Origin: Plasmodium malariae
Lineage: Eukaryota > Apicomplexa > Aconoidasida > Haemosporida > Plasmodiidae
Length of the DNA: 64,000 nucleotides
Direction of reading: 5' to 3'
NCBI RefSeq assembly: GCF_900090045.1
Contig: NW_021638291.1
Coordinates: 62,001 to 126,000, forward strand
Of this stretch, positions 13,118 through 26,910 are shown in pieces; position 1 is the first letter of the stretch; each line of letters begins with the position of its first letter. The notes below the pieces were generated by a model that was not told where the DNA came from, searched no databases, and saw only the letters and a list, made by a program, of their open reading frames with translations. A program made the translations under genes and the position numbers.

Positions 13118-15693
13118 CTATAAAATGTGTTTTTCTTCTATATCATCTGATTTTTTTACTTTCCCATCATCATCTATAGAATTTACGTGTGTATCATCTT
13201 CTCTTATCCAATGTTCTATCTGATTCATGAAATTGTCCTCCTCAGTATATGCATGAATTTCCTTATTTCTTATTTTTTCTAAATCATTGCAGTTATATTC
13301 AATTATCTTTTCTGTAATTTTTTGTCTTTTATCTGAATATTCTTCTGCCTTCATTTCATTTATGGAACTATCCAAATACGATTCACTATTTTCAAAATCT
13401 ACCTCTTTTTTGCATTCTTCTATTATTGTCATAAGCACGAGAATACATAGCTTTGTTAATAATTTTTTTTTTATATATTTATATAATTCTTCATAATTTT
13501 TTTTGTGGGGTAATTCTTCTATATTTATTAGTGATGCGTAATTTATGGTTTCTTCGTTTATAGAATCTTTTGACATGTTCTGCACCATTTCTGCCAATTC
13601 TTTGAGACAGTCCTGTTCCAAATATTGTTCTATAAAAGTACCCTTTTGCGATATCCATTGTTTCCATAGATCTTTTTCTGTTTCTAGAAAAGGAACTCTG
13701 TGATTGTCATTGGAAGATTTCTTTTTTAATTCTTCCATTTCTTTTATGTATGCTTTTTCTTTTTTCCATTCATTTTTCAAATTATTAAACCAATCTACTT
13801 TTTTCAATTTTTCAGAAATATTTCTATGGCTGTCTATCCATTTATTCCATAGAATATTTTGTTTTTTAATATCATTATTAATTTTAATAATTTGTGTTAT
13901 TTGATCATCATCCGTTAAATTGAGATAAGTCCTATAAAACTTTTTTGTGAACTCATCTATACATATTTCTAAGAATTCCTCTTTTTTGTTTTTCCATTCT
14001 TCATTTCCGCATTCTTCGAGTATTTCCATATGTATTTCTATTATGGTTTTGGACCTGTCTTTTTTTCGGCTTGACGAGTTTAAATTTTTTGTAAGTTCAT
14101 TTATTTTAATTTTTTTTATGAGTTCTTCCTCATCATATATCGAGTGCTCCAAATGATCATCTATTAAAAGCTCACTTTTATTGTTAGAAAATGAAGGTAC
14201 TAATAATCTAAGAAATTTTGAGTGTCCTCTTCTTATCTTTTTTTTTTTTTTAATCATTCCTATTAATATGTACTAAGATATAAAAAATACAAAATTATAA
14301 AATATATTATTGCAATAATAAAATGTTTATCATATTTTTAAGCTTTTATTTTTATATTACCTTAATAAACAGAGAAAATATAATAATAATTACAATGCTT
14401 ATTAAAATGGATGATATGTTTGTGGAGGATTGGTTTCCATTTGTTTCTGTAATATTTTGTTAAATATATATAATATTTTATGTAGTCATTTGTAAAACAG
14501 TAAAATAAGTAGCATTATTGATACCTAGAGCTGTAGAGAATGAAGAATGTGAAGTAGAATATGAGGAAAAACTTGATGCATCAGTAGGTGGAGAAATAAT
14601 TTTAGAATTAGGAAGTGCCTCCGAATTTTCAGGATTTGGAGGTTGTAATATTGTAGCTTCTTCATTTTGTAAATGTGGAGATTTAATATCTATAGTTGGA
14701 TTCGATTTTTCAAACTGTGATGGTTCTGTTACTTCATTTTCTTTAGTTGGATCTTGATTATCTGAATGTTTAAGTACATCTTCTTGATGATGTTTTTCTG
14801 AGGGTGAAGTTTGAACATTAGGAGAATTTTCCCCTTGAGATAAAGATTGTTTTAGAGATTTAGAGGGTTCTTGAGCTTTATTTTCACTTAGTGATTCTTC
14901 TGAAACTTCATTTATCTCTTCAGGTGTGATTTGTGCACTTACTCTTGTATTAGACACTAAGCATTTACTAATTTTTTGAAAAGTCTGAGATTTCATTATG
15001 TCACAACTGTTTGTTGGAAATTGGGATAAAGATATTTTGTTTTTGCATTTTAAGTGTAAGAGACTCTTTTTAACATGAAAATGATCCTCCATGTCTTTAA
15101 TCCATATATTATATTCTGCACATTTATTTATACAATTATCATCACTATTACAGTCATATATGCTACTATTATTTTTTTTATACTTACTTAGTATTTCCAT
15201 ATATACTTCTTTTTTTTTGCAGAAATCATCTGCATCATAAATTAATTCTAAAAGTTTTTTTTCTTCATTCTTAAAAATCATAAAACATCCACCATATTGA
15301 GTTATCCCTGTAAAGTAATTACTATACCAAGTTCTTAATGTTCCTTTCCAAATATATTCTGGAATATACCCATATGAATCTTTCGAATTAATTAGATAAT
15401 CAGCCAGATTCTTACATTTTTTTCTAAATTCTTCTTTATTATTCTCATTTTTTAAAGAAGAGATTTGAGATAGAATATAACTACCAACGTTTTTAAATTG
15501 GGCATTTGTAAGCAACTGTAACGCTCTAGAAGCATGAACATTTGGATACTATATTCAAAAGAAATATTAAGTATTATTTATGGATAATTTTTACGATATT
15601 TGTGTTATAATTTTATAGTGTATAAGTAGTTTATAATTAAAATTATGCATCTTAAAAAATAATTAATATTACCGAGTTAAAACATTTTTCCAT
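13118..15693 (-). CDS. STP1: STP1 protein, four exons, intact
   Basis: Exons on the minus strand are 15673..15693 (MEKCFNS, 7 codons), 14525..15548, 14361..14446 and 13118..14272; all splice phases agree and give 761 aa. Exon 2 holds the Cys-containing N-terminal domain (YILSQISSLKNE, FRKKCKNLADYLI, TQYGGC, DADDFCKKK, about residues 8-205), then a Ser/Pro/Gln/Glu-rich stretch to about 345. Exon 3 and the first codons of exon 4 form one membrane segment (about 360-383), followed at once by a Lys run encoded by A14. The rest is a Trp-containing inner domain (LWNKWIDSHRNISEKLKK, WFNNLKNEWKKE, LWKQWISQK) like the inner W-rich part of SURFINs. A surface or exported role is inferred. The paralogue's Trp in QKWFDEF is Cys here (QDCLKEL). 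Confidence 0.9.
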
Positions 15694-17929
15694 GGTGACT
15701 ATAATATTACAGTGTGCTCTGAATATATATCTGAAAGAAAAAATAAAAATTTATTATGTTATATTTTACAAAAGCATATTCTTAAATTAATATTTCCTAA
15801 TTAAAGGAAATTATAAAATTATCATTTACATAAGAATTTTTATATGAAATATTAAATAATGAATGAACTACTATTTATTTTATAATCTATTTATATTAAC
15901 CATAAATATATAAGAACTAGATATTTACATAAACTTACATTAATATTTAATACAAGTTAAGTAAATATTTTTATGAACAATTTCATGTTTTCTATATAAA
16001 GAGAAAGTTAAGTTGCTAACAATATAAACCTACATATGAGATGCATCATGTAATATGCAATTCATTATGGAAAAACAGTATTAATATACTGTATTTTTTC
16101 CTTTTTTTTTAATGAAGTACAAAAAATATAAATAAAATTGTATGTATTAATATAAATAATTCACCGTATTATTATGTTTCTCTGAAACTATATAATCTAA
16201 AAAACACATAATTATTAGTACTGTTAGTATGTTTATATTTTATTATATTATTTTTGTTATTTATTTTTAATATTAGCTATAATTTTGCCATAATTATTTT
16301 GTTAATTTTTTTACGTATTTACTACCTTATGTCTAAAGATCAGAATTGATTATATATAAATTATACTAAATTTTCGATGTGATACTAGAAACCTCATACA
16401 ATTAAATTGTAACTGACACTTAATATTATATATATATATCGCTTATCTAAAATTGAACTATTTGAGTTATATATATAAATCCATTAAAAAATTTTAAAAT
16501 AGAGTAATATATTTCATATATATATGTTCTGTACATGCGTATTACTTTTATTTATGAATGAATTCATACTCGCAATATTTTAATTAATAAAATGAATATT
16601 TAGATATATTAAATAAAAAAAGCAAATTCAACTATTTATTTGAAATAAGTATAATTCTCTGGATATTTTTATAACAAAATTAATTATTCTATACATTTAA
16701 AAAAGTAGTAAATTATATTATAATGGTTTAATGAATAATATTAATAATATTATATTTCCATGTAAATGAATTATTATACTATATTAAATTATATAAAATA
16801 TATCGAACCCCCTAATTTTGTTTTTGTAATTATTTAAAGATATATTCTAATGAATATATTAAATAAATGTTCTTTATTTTTTTGTTTTTGTTCTGCATAA
16901 GTTAACTATATGAGAATATCACTTAAACACAAATAATAAATATGTTTTACCATTAAAAATGAAAAAGTCAATATATTCTTTTATAATATATTCTAATACA
17001 TGAATCAATAAATAAATTTACAGTACAATTTTAATATATTAACAATAGCATAGATTATTGTATTATAATTTAAAAATATATTTATTATTTTTAATTTTTC
17101 TTTTGAAACTAGTATACATGAGTTATAGAATAGTGAGTATGTTAATAAATAAATGCATATTAATTGTAAATTTTTGTAAATAATTACTTCCCATACAAAA
17201 TTAAGTTATTATGTTAATGTTTAATGAGTCTATTACATTAAAGGATAATAGGTTTTATTCATATCTAATTTCCGAATTTATATTTATGAAATTTTTTTGT
17301 TTTATACTTTTCTTCCTCTTAATTTATTATTTTATATTTTATTTATTTTAAATATATTTTGATTAATAAGCATATACATGGGAATATACGTAAAAATATT
17401 TTATTCTTTTTTTAGCTATTATATTTTTAAATTTTTATATTTGAATATATTTTGTATGTGCTACGCTTACTGTATATATAACATATAATAGTGGATGCAC
17501 ATACGGCAACATGAAATAAAATATATTATTTTCATAAGTATTTGTGAATATGTTGTAAGAACATTGCAATAATTGTTTTAAAAATTCATATAACAATATT
17601 GTTTTTTCTTTCCTTTTTTTTTTTTTTAATGTATTATAAATACATAAATATTTTTTTTTTATTTTTGATTGTTTTATATATGTATGAATATATATTTCTT
17701 TTTTTTTGTTGATATATTTCTCGTTATTTTTTTTTAATATATGATAAAATTTATTTTACATTACTGGAGTTCACCTTTTACAATTAAATAAAAGTAATGT
17801 AAAATTAATAAATATTCGTATTAATAATTAAATATTCCTTCATAATATCATAAATGTGTCATTTATTTAAAAAATAATATTTAACATTAAAATCACGAAA
17901 ATAGATAATTAAATTCTTCAAATAAATTA
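15694..17929. other. Spacer upstream of STP1
   Basis: It contains the presumed 5' flank of the minus-strand STP1 gene. No open frame has coding character, and poly-T and TA tracts are frequent (for example near 17600-17740). Confidence 0.6.
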
Positions 17930-19620
17930 TACTAATGGAATACCAATGGATTTATACAAGGAAGCAAATGATGGAGCTGAAATATACATACAACTAATTG
18001 AATTTTATATTCTTTAGTGACTTTAAATATAATAATATATTTTTCTCTTATTCAATATATATAAATGAACTACGCAGCAACTGTGATATATATTACTATA
18101 AAAAGCATTTATAAAAATCTATAATTCATATTACTTCAACTAATCATATATAATAATTAATATCCTCTAATAGTGAATACATCCTTAAGATATATATATA
18201 TATTAAAAACGTTATAAAAAAATTTATTTTATTGTATATTTTAATTTATACATATTATTTTTGTCGCAGAGATAAATATAGAATTGATTAATATAGAATT
18301 GATTAATATTATAAACCAATTTATATAAATATATGACTTCACTAAATATGAAATAAATTGTATTTTTCCATATTATGTTAATGTGAAATATTTGATAATA
18401 CAGTGAAGTTTTAATTAATATAGTTTAATCCTTTTGTATTGGTTCTGGTGGTAAAATGTATAATTCATATAATATTAAATTCTATGATTTTAGAGCTGAT
18501 ATTTTATAAATGGTTCTCAATAGTTTATTAGATTCATACTATTTAATTAAATGAGTAAAAATGTTATTACGCATGTTTAATTATATGTAAAAGTATATGA
18601 TATTCTTATTATTACGAAATTTTTGTTAATTTAATGATTATACAGTTTATCATTTAAAGCTATTATTAACATTACTATTATATAATTATTAAGTCGTTTT
18701 TTCTCTTAGGTATCCATTTATATATATCATATGTATTGGTTGTTTATAAAATATGGTAGGTATTTTGAATATGTGGGTGTTATACGATAGTATGAATATT
18801 GGTTATCAAATTAAAATTAATGATTTTTCTTATTTTCTATATATTTACACTATAATGTATAATTTTTTATAGATATTAGTTTATAATTTCCTATTATTTT
18901 GTTTTATCCTGGTAAACATTCTCATACTGACCTTTTTTTATGAACTTTTTATAGTTATTTTTGACTCGTATTCATTTATATGCTATCACATTTGCAACAT
19001 TATTATTAAAAAAAATTATTTTAATAGTTTTTATATTTTTTGCATTTTCCAAAAATACAATTCATCTATGTTGTTCAATACTTTATGTTATATGCAGAAA
19101 GATCCTTATTATTGAACATTTATAAATAATAATTTTTTACAGTGTAATATGTTATATAACACCTGTTGCCACATGAATATTTTTGATTGTTCTCAGAACA
19201 CAAGTTAGTATATCAATAATTTTTTTCATATGAATATTTCAAAATTATTATATTTGTCTTTATTGTATAGAATAGGAATATTTAAAAAGTATTTGCCTGT
19301 ATTAGATAATATTACATATTTGTCAATGCAAAAGTATTACGATATTATTGTCTTGTCTTAGTAAAATGGTGTTTGAATATTTGAATGGAATAAATTATAT
19401 TTTTAGATAAAAAATATGAAAAATATTAAAAATAATGTTCATGTTATTAACGGATATAAAGAGATATATTCAAATGTACTAGTTCACATAATTCTTATAC
19501 TGATGACACTAATCATCGGGTGAAAATTTTACTTAAATTATGTATCATTGAGTTTCAGTAGATTCAAGAAGTTCATTAAATATTTTAAGTTTACCATATG
19601 TTCGAACTTAGGTATATAAT
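17930..19620 (+). pseudogene. Heavily decayed coding relic, family not recognised (copy 1)
   Basis: It lies about 2.2 kb upstream of STP1 and is paralogous to 51760-53430. Both copies open with a YTNGI peptide and keep matched blocks near 18360/52180, 18600/52440 and 19450/53290. This copy is full of stops and indels, with fragments such as KEANDGAEIYIQLIEF near the start and an eroded match to the Ser/Thr/Glu stretch of copy 2 near the end. I cannot name the family. A 15-bp tandem duplication (ATAGAATTGATTAAT) lies inside, near 18280-18310. Confidence 0.4.
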
Positions 19621-21886
19621 TTTTACTACTACTGTATTCAGTTTTTAAATTTTCCAATTGAACGCAATAAATATTTTAATTTTATATAACATATAAATTT
19701 ATATGGCTGTTATATAACAAATTATATTTTCATTATCGATAAGCGTGTTATAAATATTTTTTGAAAAGTGGAAGTTTAATAAAATTAGAAGAAAAATAAA
19801 TTGTATCAAAAATATAAAAAAGGGGGAATTTACAAACATTTTTTCTTTGTCAAACAAAAAATGATTAGATCTATTTAAGTTAATTATACTTGAATCTAAG
19901 TAATAATGAAATGAATTAGATAAAAATTTAACATTTGAAAGAATCTATTATTTTATTTTTATATTAAAGTTTATAATTATTATAAATACGAAAGCGTATT
20001 TTGGAAATTGAAATTTAATATTATTTTGTATTTATATTTTTTTGTTTGTATGTCTTAAATATAATTCATATTATTTATTAAATATAAAAAAGACATAAAA
20101 AAAAAAAGTGTAAAGTTTATTAATATATATACTTATTTAAAAACGCAATTCCTCTATGATGTAATATTTAATAAATAGATATCATAAATATTCTATAGAA
20201 AAATTAAAATATTCTTATAATATTTCTTAATTTAGCAATAAGTTAAGTAAATTAGAAATATGTGTATTCATTTTTAAAACATTGCTTAAAAAAAAAGTTT
20301 TGAAACCATGAACTTTGCTAAAATGAAATAGTTCATTTATATGGAATCATTTATCAGTATTTTTTTATATGGTGAACTTCTTTTTTATTTTACAATATTT
20401 AGAGTTCATTATAATTTGTTTAGAGTTGTTTATATTATATGTAATACGGAAGTATCATGAATAAAAAGTGACATAAAGAGTGAGTGATATAATCTAGAAG
20501 AAGCTAAGTAAGAACTTTAATAAAACTTGTTATGGAAAAAATATATATATTAAGGAAATGAAAATACATTAATGTTAGTATTTGTAAATATTCCTTCTTT
20601 TTTTACCAAATTAATTATAGTACATCAACTTCAGATTTTTCACTGTTTTTTCTTATTTTATTTAATTATATACTACGAAAAACAATATTTACAAAAGAGA
20701 TCAATCGTATAAAGTTTCATTTTATGTTGTTGTAATAGTATAATTTGTATATATGATTTTTATAATTACCACTCACTGTTGAATAATATAAAAGGCAAAG
20801 ATATATTTGAAAATAATATATGCTTGCTGTTAAATATATAATTAATAAAATATTATATATTTCTTTATGATTATTTATTATGTTGGATCTATAGATTACA
20901 TTTCCATCTCTTTGTAATTTTAAATGTATAAATGAAGAATAATATATTTTCTCTAATATTGTTAATAGAAAAACTGCTAAATCATATATATTAGAGGATT
21001 ATATTGTTATTCTTTTTTATTGTTATTTACCTATTATATATTGTATATTTTTTAAAAATTTAGTTAATTTGATATATTATTAAATAAAACAAAATTCTAT
21101 GAATTATTTCTATATTCATTTTACATTCAACAAATATAATAATTATGTTAATATATCTCATAATTATATACATTTAATTAAAAAAAAAAAGTATGTAGAG
21201 ACATATAAAGATTTTTAATTTAGAAATCATGGAATAAATTAAACTTTATTAAAAATAGTTTTCAAAAATTATAGTAAAAATATAAATATACAGTAGTAAT
21301 TTAAATTTAGGATTCATATTTCATAATAGATTAGTTACTGCCGTATGTATACTACTTTTTAAAAAAATTATGCACAATAATATATTCCTATTAGTATATG
21401 ATTATAATAATTAATACTTCATTTAAAATAATACTTCAAAAATATAATGTTTATAAAATTACAGTTATTGACAAGATATCATCTTTAAAATTATTAAATA
21501 TTATTTTAATATATAGAGGAATATAATGTATGTATATTCTCTATACTTTCTATAGAAGAGAAACTTACCATTTATATAATAAGAAATGACATATATATTA
21601 CTTAGTATATTTTGAAAATGATTAATAAAAAATTATTTAAATAGTATACTACTTTAAATAAATAAATTATTTATTCTAATATTTGTGTATGAATTGGAAA
21701 TATGTTATCTTAATTAAATTAGTTTTAGATTGATTATTTGGTAAAATCTAAAATACATATATATATATTTTACTAACTATTTACGAATAAACAAAATTTT
21801 AAATAAATACAGAATCCTTTATCATTAGAAGTATATAATTGTAATTTTTTACATTAGAATATATAAATATATGAAAATATTATATG
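19621..21886. other. Spacer between relic and fam-m
   Basis: Up to about 20060 it still resembles 53430-53890, the flank of the second relic. Beyond that I see only A/T-rich sequence and the fam upstream elements. Confidence 0.55.
21532..21551 (+). promoter_or_regulatory. Shared fam upstream motif (ahead of fam-m 21887)
   Basis: GTATATTCTCTATACTTTCT lies about 336-355 bp before the start. A second shared block, CCTTTATCATTAGAAGTATA at 21816-21835, lies 50-70 bp before it. Regulatory function is inferred from recurrence only. Confidence 0.3.
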
Positions 21887-22763
21887 ATGGAAAAAAATAT
21901 AAAATTGCATATTATTAAAATTGCTATGTTTCTCTTAACTTGGATATGCCATTTTAACAATGATCTGGTGCGATTACGTTATTTAATGATATAATCATTA
22001 TTTATATTTTTATTGTTTTATTTTTTTTAATAAAATATTTTAACATTATATTGTATTGTAATTTAAATAATAAATATACACTTTGTTCATTTAGAGTACA
22101 TTTAGTAAATCCCTCGATGAGAAATGCTGTATTAGTAGAAGATTAGGTACAGGAACTTATGGATCACTAGCCAAATATGAAATGAATAAAAATTCAATTA
22201 ATATTTGTTTAGAAGAAAATATTCGAAATAATAAAATGAGCGATAAAAAAGGAATCAAAAGAAAAATCACTCTACCAAACAAAAATTTATTAAATAAGGC
22301 ACAATACTACACAGAAGTTGTAGATTATAATAATGCAATGTTTGATGGAAAGCATTTACATTTTGAAAAAAAATGGATTAAAAAGAAAGATTATGATGAT
22401 TTTATTGACAAAAATAGGAAAATTTGTGATATATATTTAAAAAAATTAAAATTTAGAAATTATGGATTTGGAGTTTCTCTATTTTTTCTTTTTTTCTTGT
22501 TGGGAATTGTAATTCCCGTATTAACAGTATTTAAACCTTTGATAGATGCATGGAAAGCTATTGATAAAGAAGATCATCCATTGCATTTTTTGACAGAAAT
22601 TACGGAATGGTTAGGTGTGGAAAAGAAACCTTACATTTATATAATACTTTTTAGTGTACTTATGGTTATGTTATCTGTTATGCTTATAATAGCGCTTTAT
22701 AAGATCTTAAGAAATAACGAAAAATTTAAAAAAATTAAGTTGATGACGGCGTTAATTGACTAA
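21887..22763 (+). CDS. fam-m: fam-m protein, two exons, export motif eroded
   Basis: Exon 1 is 21887..21967 (MEKNIKLHIIKIAMFLLTWICHFNNDL, read from two adjacent ATGs; the second is followed by GAA as in sister genes) and exon 2 is 22095..22763 after TTCATTTAG; the product is 249 aa. Exon 1 has 27 codons, two fewer than most sisters. Exon 2 has the fam-m signature (LLNKAQYYTEVVDYNNAMFD, then GKHLHFEKKWIKKKDYDDF). Membrane segments are at about 156-172 and 208-229, with tail YKILRNNEKFKKIKLM. The usual RNYRLLAKY site reads GTYGSLAKY, so the Arg of the putative export motif is missing. The loop between membrane segments (KPLIDAWKAIDKEDHP) is longer than in the other two fam-m genes. It is the first member of a doublet in fam-m then fam-l order. 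Confidence 0.85.
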
Positions 22764-25700
22764 TAACGTACTTATATATTGTTGTAAAGGAGTATTTAAT
22801 ATGACATAATAAGCATAATATATTTAGTTATATACTTAATAAACATAATGTAATTTCTAAAATTTAATAGTTTTATCTTTGCATGGCTGGTCTATTTGGT
22901 GCTCAACAGTAAAAATATACTTTATTTTTATTTTGTGTATTATAGTGTTTTAATATTTTGGAATTTGGTATTTAAATTATTGTTCAGACTTAAATATATT
23001 TCTCCCATATATATATATATATGTATTCAAATTGACTTCTATGAAATATATAGGTTTATGCGTTAAAATTTATATATAAAAGAACAATTGATATAATTTT
23101 TAAAATCTGCGATAATTTATATTTGTAGAAAAGAGTTTTTCTCTTTATTTTATATGGTGTTCTAGTTTAATATTCTTGTGCGTACATGTTTTTATGAAAA
23201 TGTATTATTTATTTAAAATTTAAAATATATGCATGTTTTTTTTATTCTTTTAAATGAGTTGAATATATATTTGTATATTGATATATACATATATTTTCTA
23301 CTAAAAAAAAAATTTGTACTTATTTATAAAATAGGTTTTATGAGAAATAAGAAATAGAATATACTTATCGTAAAAATTTTTTGAAGAACATTCAAGCTTA
23401 TTTTTCATTGTAATAATGTTAAATTACAAATTTATAATAAATAAATATTTCTTTTAATTTATGGATTATTTATAACTACTTAATAAATTACCAACTATAC
23501 ATAGTTATATAAAAAGTTAAATCATTTAACATTATATTATCGTGCTTAATCTTACAATTAATTGAGTTTTGTGCAAATTCCTTAGATATATATCATAATG
23601 AAAGTTTCTATATGAAAAAGATTTATATTTTATTCATTTTTTAAAATAATAATAAGATTAAAATAAAGAATTATATTAATTCAGACATTCATAGTTTTTT
23701 GTTTAATTTTTTTTATTATTTTAAATATTATATATTTATCCTTCTTATAACATCTCCTTCATGTGATTTAAATTCGTTTTATTTAAGTTATTGCTATAAA
23801 TTTTAAATTATCCATGATTATCATTTAATATATCTAAGAAATATTTTTATAAACAATAAATCAAAAAATATTTAATAAATAAAATTACACAAGTATTTTT
23901 TTTGTTTTATGAGATAATGATTTTGTTTTTAACAAATAAGGATTTTAAATTGAACATGAACTTTTTTAACTTAAATTAATATGCATTTTTATATCTGTTT
24001 CATTTTTTGTTAATAGTAAAAGCTTGTTATGTTATATTCTACTCTCTCAATATATTTATTTTTAAAGTATTTCTCATTTAATTTTATAATCTCAAACATG
24101 TTATCGCCTGTTCAGAAAAAATCGTATAATCTATATAGCCAATTTATGTATAAAGAAAGAGAATAATATAATAAAAAAATGCATACAAGAAAGACATTAT
24201 ATAATATTCTTGTAAAATAATAAAAATAAAATTAAAAAAAATTTTTATATAAATTCCATTTCATAAAAACATGGTGAAAATTTAAGATTATTAAATCAAT
24301 AGAGTTATGTTGTTGTAATGTGAAGAGTTAGCATAATAATAATGATTTTCTTGCTATTATTTATCATTATAATTCATGCAATCAAAATATACATTTAATT
24401 ACAAAATAAAAATGCTACAATTATTATGATGCAATAATTGAATTATGCTGTAATATATAATAGTATGCAATAGAAAGAGATATAAGAAATCTTAGTGATA
24501 AAAAAAAATTTGAAAGAATATATATATATATACATTTAATTTCTTATATTTTACCTACCTTTTTATGGAATGAAATATTATTTCTATTTGGGTAAATTTC
24601 TAATATGTAGAAAAAAAAGTAATGTAAAAAAGAAAAGTAGTTGCCTTATTTAATAAAATACATTTTATGTATTAGAAAAATAAATTATGAAGTCATATGT
24701 TCCAATTACATACATATTTTGAATACGTTGTACTATTACATATAAATTTATCAACATTAATCCATAGATATCTACAATGTTAAAAAATTTTAAATATTTC
24801 AATAAACACCTTTTTTCTATTTTAACTTTACTAATTTAAAAAAAATTTTCAGAATATTTTCCTTTTAAAATATGTGATCCAACATTTTTTAATTGTATAT
24901 TAATAATCATATATGAACATGCCCTTTGAAAACAAAAGTAGAGTGATATTATTGGAGAAATATTCTTATAGGTAGAATAGATTAACATAAAAAAAAAAAA
25001 AAAATAGCTCTTTATTATAAGATGTAAAAACTATTTTGTACATTATAACTATATATTTAAAAATAAAAATATAATAATAAAATATTTTTGCACAATCCAA
25101 AAATATTTATTTATAAGTTGTTCTTACTTTTCTTTAATTTTATTTGTTATTTATTTAATTATAATTAAATATTTATAATATAAATGAAGTAAGAAATGTG
25201 ACAGCAAGCTTCTACATTAGCATAATTAATCTAGGGGAATATTAATAAAATAAATGGAATAAGTATATATTTAAAAATAAAAGTCACCATAATGTGTTAT
25301 TCATAAAAAAGAAGCTTAATAAGGTACGTGAACATATATGATTATCAAATAATTTTTTCTTGGAAATATTTTGGTAATTATATATTAAAAAAAATAGTAC
25401 TAAAAATATATATATTTAAAAATTAATTGTTTTATTTTACATGTATATGTAGCTTTTAGTTTTTTTTTTTATTGTTCTAATTAATTTATGTAAAATATCA
25501 TTTTTTAAAATAATTTCTTTTTTTTTGGAGTAATTTTTTATTTCTTATTTGTCTGTTTATCAACTTATTTTTTTGAAATAATGAAACACATATTAGTTTT
25601 AATATTTTATTAAAGTGCAAATATCATTAAAAATTAAGTTAATATATTATAAAAAATAAAAAATATCGTTATATATTAGGTATTAGGTTTCAGATTATTC

Positions 25701-26910
25701 GTATGAAATAGTTAATGTCCAATAGTATTATTTTGATTTACTGAATATATGTATTTTGCATATTATAGATACCCCAAATTACAATTCTAAGAGAGTAGAT
25801 GCATAGTTATATAAATTTACTATATTATTATCCTAATTTAGTAATTGCTAATTCATTTGAATTCTTTATAAATTACATAAATATTTATAATCTAATAAAT
25901 GAATAAGAAAAAATATAAATTTTTTTATTAAAGAAACAATAAACGAAAACAAGTTAGTGAAACAAGACTATTATGATAAAAATGCATTTAATGAAAGAAT
26001 AACTACTTTTTTTCGTATTTTACTATCATATAATATGAATATTTTTTGAGAATATATATATATAATTAATAAAAAAAATAAGGAAAAAATTAATTAGAAG
26101 AATTAAAAAATATTTCATTTACAAATTCTGATATAAAATATACTTAATTAAATAACATAATTTTTAAAAATCATTATATAAAAATATATAATTTAATAAG
26201 CATTAATATATGTATTTTTTTCTTACTTTTGGTTGTAAGTTATAAATTTGATTTTTTAATTGAGATTTAGTCCTTTAATGAATGAAAGTTTTATAGAATA
26301 TTTTTTCTTGGTATAACATTACTATGATTATATTATTAAAACCACTAATAATATTGAACAACAATAAACCGTTTTTCCAAAATATAATGTAAATAAAATT
26401 ATAATTATTAATAGAAAAATAACAACATAATTAGATAATATCATCTCAATATATACGAAAATGTGTTATATATATTCTATACATTTTATATTCTATATAT
26501 TCTATATACTAGATAAATTAATTATTTGAAAATATTAAGAAAACTTATATTTTTTTTAATACATTTTTTCAAGGATTAGTAAAAAAACACTTTAATTAAT
26601 CTCCTATATTATATAATTAGATTATACATTTTTAAAATTCTTGAATAAATTCAAATTTTTTTATTTTTATTAAATATACTTATTTGAAAATATAAATAAG
26701 ATACTAATTTTTTAATATATATTTAAAGTTCTCATTTTTTTTATCTGATTTACAATAAATTTCAGTTATATATATTTTATTAGGTTTTTATGGAATTATA
26801 TAAAAAAAAAATTATAAATATAAATGTAGTATCATTTGTGATTAGAAGTATAATATATTATTGAAAATTTATTCCTCATTATATATATTACAATTATAAA
26901 GATGTATATC
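22764..26910. other. Non-coding spacer inside the second doublet
   Basis: No gene was seen in 4.1 kb. It contains homopolymer and TA tracts, and near its end the shared upstream elements at 26469-26486 and 26833-26854. Confidence 0.6.
26469..26486 (+). promoter_or_regulatory. Shared fam upstream motif (ahead of fam-l 26911)
   Basis: TATATATTCTATACATTT sits about 425-440 bp before the start and is repeated imperfectly in the following 40 bp. The proximal block CATTTGTGATTAGAAGTATA starts at 26833. Confidence 0.3.

Noticed and set aside
13287..14156. Plus-strand open frames inside the STP1 region
   Set aside because: They are antisense shadows of the Lys/Glu-rich minus-strand exon, rich in Phe/Ser/Ile, and have no splice logic.
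14518..14757. Plus-strand open frame of 79 codons over STP1 exon 2
   Set aside because: It is antisense to the low-complexity Ser/Pro/Glu part of STP1, whose splice sites and paralogue support the minus strand.
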